A stretch of 34,714 nucleotides of DNA, taken from NCBI GenBank assembly GCA_016839815.1, contig JAEOTM010000120.1, forward strand, positions 1-34,714, given 5' to 3'. The notes under the pieces are model-generated. The model made no database searches. It was not told the DNA's origin and saw nothing but the letters and a program-made list of their open reading frames with translations. The position numbers and the translations under genes were made by a program. Positions 33,303 through 34,714 of the stretch are shown here, in pieces (positions within the stretch are counted from its first letter, which is position 1; each line of letters starts with the position of its first letter). Source of the DNA: Candidatus Hodarchaeota archaeon. Lineage in GTDB: Archaea; Asgardarchaeota; Heimdallarchaeia; Hodarchaeales; Hodarchaeaceae.

Positions 33303-34376
33303 CTATAATGAAACATTGGAGTCAATATCAGATAAGCGTGTTAATATATCAAGGGCAAGAGAAAGAATTAATTCCGAAAAGCTTTGTACTTTAGTCTCTC
33401 TCATTTCATAATAACTTACTCCTAACTCTTTAGCTAGTGTAAATCCTTCTTCACTAGTTATCACTTCGGAATCTCCGTTAAATCCAAGAAGAACCATTGG
33501 GACGTCGATAAAAGTACCCTTTTTTTCTCTTAATTCGTATTTGAGATTCGTATTCTTTTTAAACTCAGTATAATAGTTTTTAACCTGTCCAAATGATTTC
33601 CGATTACTTTTGTCAAAAGTAATGATTGCCCCACAAGCCCCGCGATAATAATTACCCCTTACTTTTCCAAAAAATTCCTGTTCTGCTGTATCCACTAAGA
33701 TCAACTTAATAAGATTATTTCTAATTTGAATGGTTTTGGTACAAACATCCACACCCAGAATTGGTAACCGATTAACATTATCTACTCCATCTGCATAATT
33801 CCGAATTATTTTAGTCCTAATTTCAGTTGAAGAACCAATAAAAACGATTTTCATCAAGTATTGGTTAAGTTCATCATATTCTTCAAAGTTAGAGATCAAT
33901 CGTTTGTATTTTCGGATCTTCTTACGTAATTCATGTAATTGACTCCTTCCTTTGCTATCAAGTTTGATGCCTAATACTCGCCGAATCACTGCTTCAGCTT
34001 GACCCATACTGATGGCTTTATCGTACTTTATGTGAAGATCTCCTGCTAGCGCTAAAATAAGCGAATTAATTCCAGTTTTTTCTTGTAGTTGCTCTTGTGA
34101 TTCTGTATTTAGCCGTTGAATAAATGTCCTAAACATATGTGTCATTTTTTTTTCTAGATTTTCACTCTGAAAATATTCAGTTGGGGAAGGAGCAGCTGGG
34201 TCAAGCTGGGTTGCCAGAGCGGTTTGAAAAATACTTGGAAAAAAATTTTCACCTTCGATAAAACGCTTAGAGAAAAAATTGTGTTTTTTAAGAAAGGAAA
34301 TTAGGTTGTCAATTTGCTCATCTGTGAATCTAGTTTTCTCTAGAGATGAATCCTCCAATACTTTTTTGTCAGTCAT
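33303..34376 (-). CDS. Two-domain Ras-like pseudo-GTPase
   Basis: This 357-residue protein joins an unknown N-terminal domain (1-175, largely helical, with a basic HELRKKIRKYKRL segment before the junction) to a Ras/Rab fold (176-350). The fold is recognisable from MKIVFIG, LPILGVDVCTKTI, LIKLILVDTAEQEFFGKVRG, NYYRGACGAIITFD and the final helix. The key motifs are lost. G1 is GSSTEIRT instead of GXXXXGKT (181-188), the switch I Thr is Ile206, G3 is DTAEQ rather than DTAGQ, and G4 is GFNGD rather than NKXD. GTP binding in the canonical way is therefore unlikely, and a scaffold role is plausible. I choose the ATG at 34376; a GTG at 34391 overlaps the small upstream ORF. Confidence 0.85.
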   Translation of the reverse strand: MTDKKVLEDSSLEKTRFTDEQIDNLISFLKKHNFFSKRFIEGENFFPSIFQTALATQLDPAAPSPTEYFQSENLEKKMTHMFRTFIQRLNTESQEQLQEKTGINSLILALAGDLHIKYDKAISMGQAEAVIRRVLGIKLDSKGRSQLHELRKKIRKYKRLISNFEEYDELNQYLMKIVFIGSSTEIRTKIIRNYADGVDNVNRLPILGVDVCTKTIQIRNNLIKLILVDTAEQEFFGKVRGNYYRGACGAIITFDKSNRKSFGQVKNYYTEFKKNTNLKYELREKKGTFIDVPMVLLGFNGDSEVITSEEGFTLAKELGVSYYEMRETKVQSFSELILSLALDILTRLSDIDSNVSL

Positions 34377-34380
34377 TTTT

Positions 34381-34551
34381 CTATTCCGCACTTCTTATTT
34401 TGTCATTTATGTCATTTATTCGTATTTCCAGTAAGTCTAAATGGTAAATAGCTGATTGCATAAACAGTTGGATAGTATTTGATAAGGAGGAGATTGTATC
34501 AGCTAATATTTCCACATTAGAATAATTAGAATCCATTTTAATTACCTTCAT
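34381..34551 (-). CDS. Small helical protein upstream of the pseudo-GTPase
   Basis: A 56-codon frame from ATG 34551 (or 51 codons from ATG 34536) ends 4 bases before the pseudo-GTPase ATG. GAAGGAAA lies ahead of the first ATG. After a short N-terminus the product is one long amphipathic helix: ILADTISSLSNTIQLFMQSA, then a Leu/Ile/Asp heptad-like part (HLDLLEIRINDINDKIRS). A coiled-coil partner for the neighbouring protein is a fair guess. I recognise no family. Confidence 0.5.
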   Translation of the reverse strand: MKVIKMDSNYSNVEILADTISSLSNTIQLFMQSAIYHLDLLEIRINDINDKIRSAE

Positions 34552-34578
34552 TTTGGTTTCCTTCCTTCATATTTAATG

Positions 34579-34687
34579 ATGGACGTCCATAATTAACATT
34601 TACGTCCATGAATTACTTGGACTTCAATATTTATAAACGTTTCTATTTTGTCCATGTCTGATTTCATCGTCCATAGTTAAAGTGGAC
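34579..34687 (-). promoter_or_regulatory. Promoter with repeated GTCCAT elements
   Basis: A TATA-like TTTATAAA (about 34630-34637) sits about 80 bases before the small-protein start. Around it are four GTCCAT copies (34585-34590, 34604-34609, 34650-34655, 34669-34674) and reverse-strand partial copies (GGAC at 34581, 34619 and 34684). The first is inside the perfect 12-bp palindrome ATGGACGTCCAT (34579-34590). The arrangement on both sides of the TATA box suggests cooperative binding by a regulator. Confidence 0.5.
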
Positions 34688-34714
34688 AATTGGTACAGGA
34701 ATATTAACGAAAAA

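Overview
The window comes from an AT-rich genome that is almost certainly archaeal and most likely from an Asgard lineage, with Heimdallarchaeia-like relatives the best guess. The supporting signs are archaeal-type D-aminoacyl-tRNA deacylase, TATA boxes about 25 to 30 bases ahead of several starts, Ras/Rab-like small GTPases, and secreted proteins with a C-terminal membrane helix and basic tail. A complete two-membrane-subunit succinate dehydrogenase points to a respiratory member rather than a typical Lokiarchaeon. The lineage is an inference: there is no rRNA gene here.

Layout. Positions 1-2854 (minus strand) carry nucleoside phosphorylase, a membrane-embedded M28 peptidase and dtdA, which is cut by the window edge. 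A nitrilase (3017-3943) reads the other way. Positions 3975-5539 hold a 59-codon ORF, an unknown protein with a perfect 24-bp palindrome at its promoter, and a YhhN-like membrane protein. Positions 5679-9109 are the sdhC-sdhD-sdhA-sdhB operon, followed by a hairpin with a T-rich tail. A Ras-like GTPase, a small basic protein, a methyltransferase and a sialidase-like surface protein follow (9334-12656). Positions 12947-18601 encode a complete Liv-type ABC importer (binding protein, ATPase, two permeases, ATPase), with an MFS carrier behind it. RidA and a long lysine-2,3-aminomutase-like radical SAM enzyme run the other way (19855-22128), next to a PLP aminotransferase. Together, 12.9-23.7 kb looks like an amino-acid uptake and conversion cluster.

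From 23.8 kb the DNA becomes more accessory. It holds a frameshifted membrane-protein pair, an ArsR/SRPBCC pair, a Nudix hydrolase, remnants of an oxidoreductase and of a phosphatidylserine-decarboxylase-like gene, and a 1500-residue LamG/DUF2341/BNR surface protein. A secreted rhodanese appears to have a non-standard start. At about 32.69 kb the 3' end of a ferredoxin gene abuts a roughly 350-bp segment of about 50% GC, either a recombination scar or an assembly chimera. The window ends with a two-domain Ras-like protein whose nucleotide-binding motifs are all degenerate. A 51-codon ORF precedes it, and its promoter carries several copies of GTCCAT.

I saw no tRNA, rRNA, CRISPR array, transposase or replication origin.
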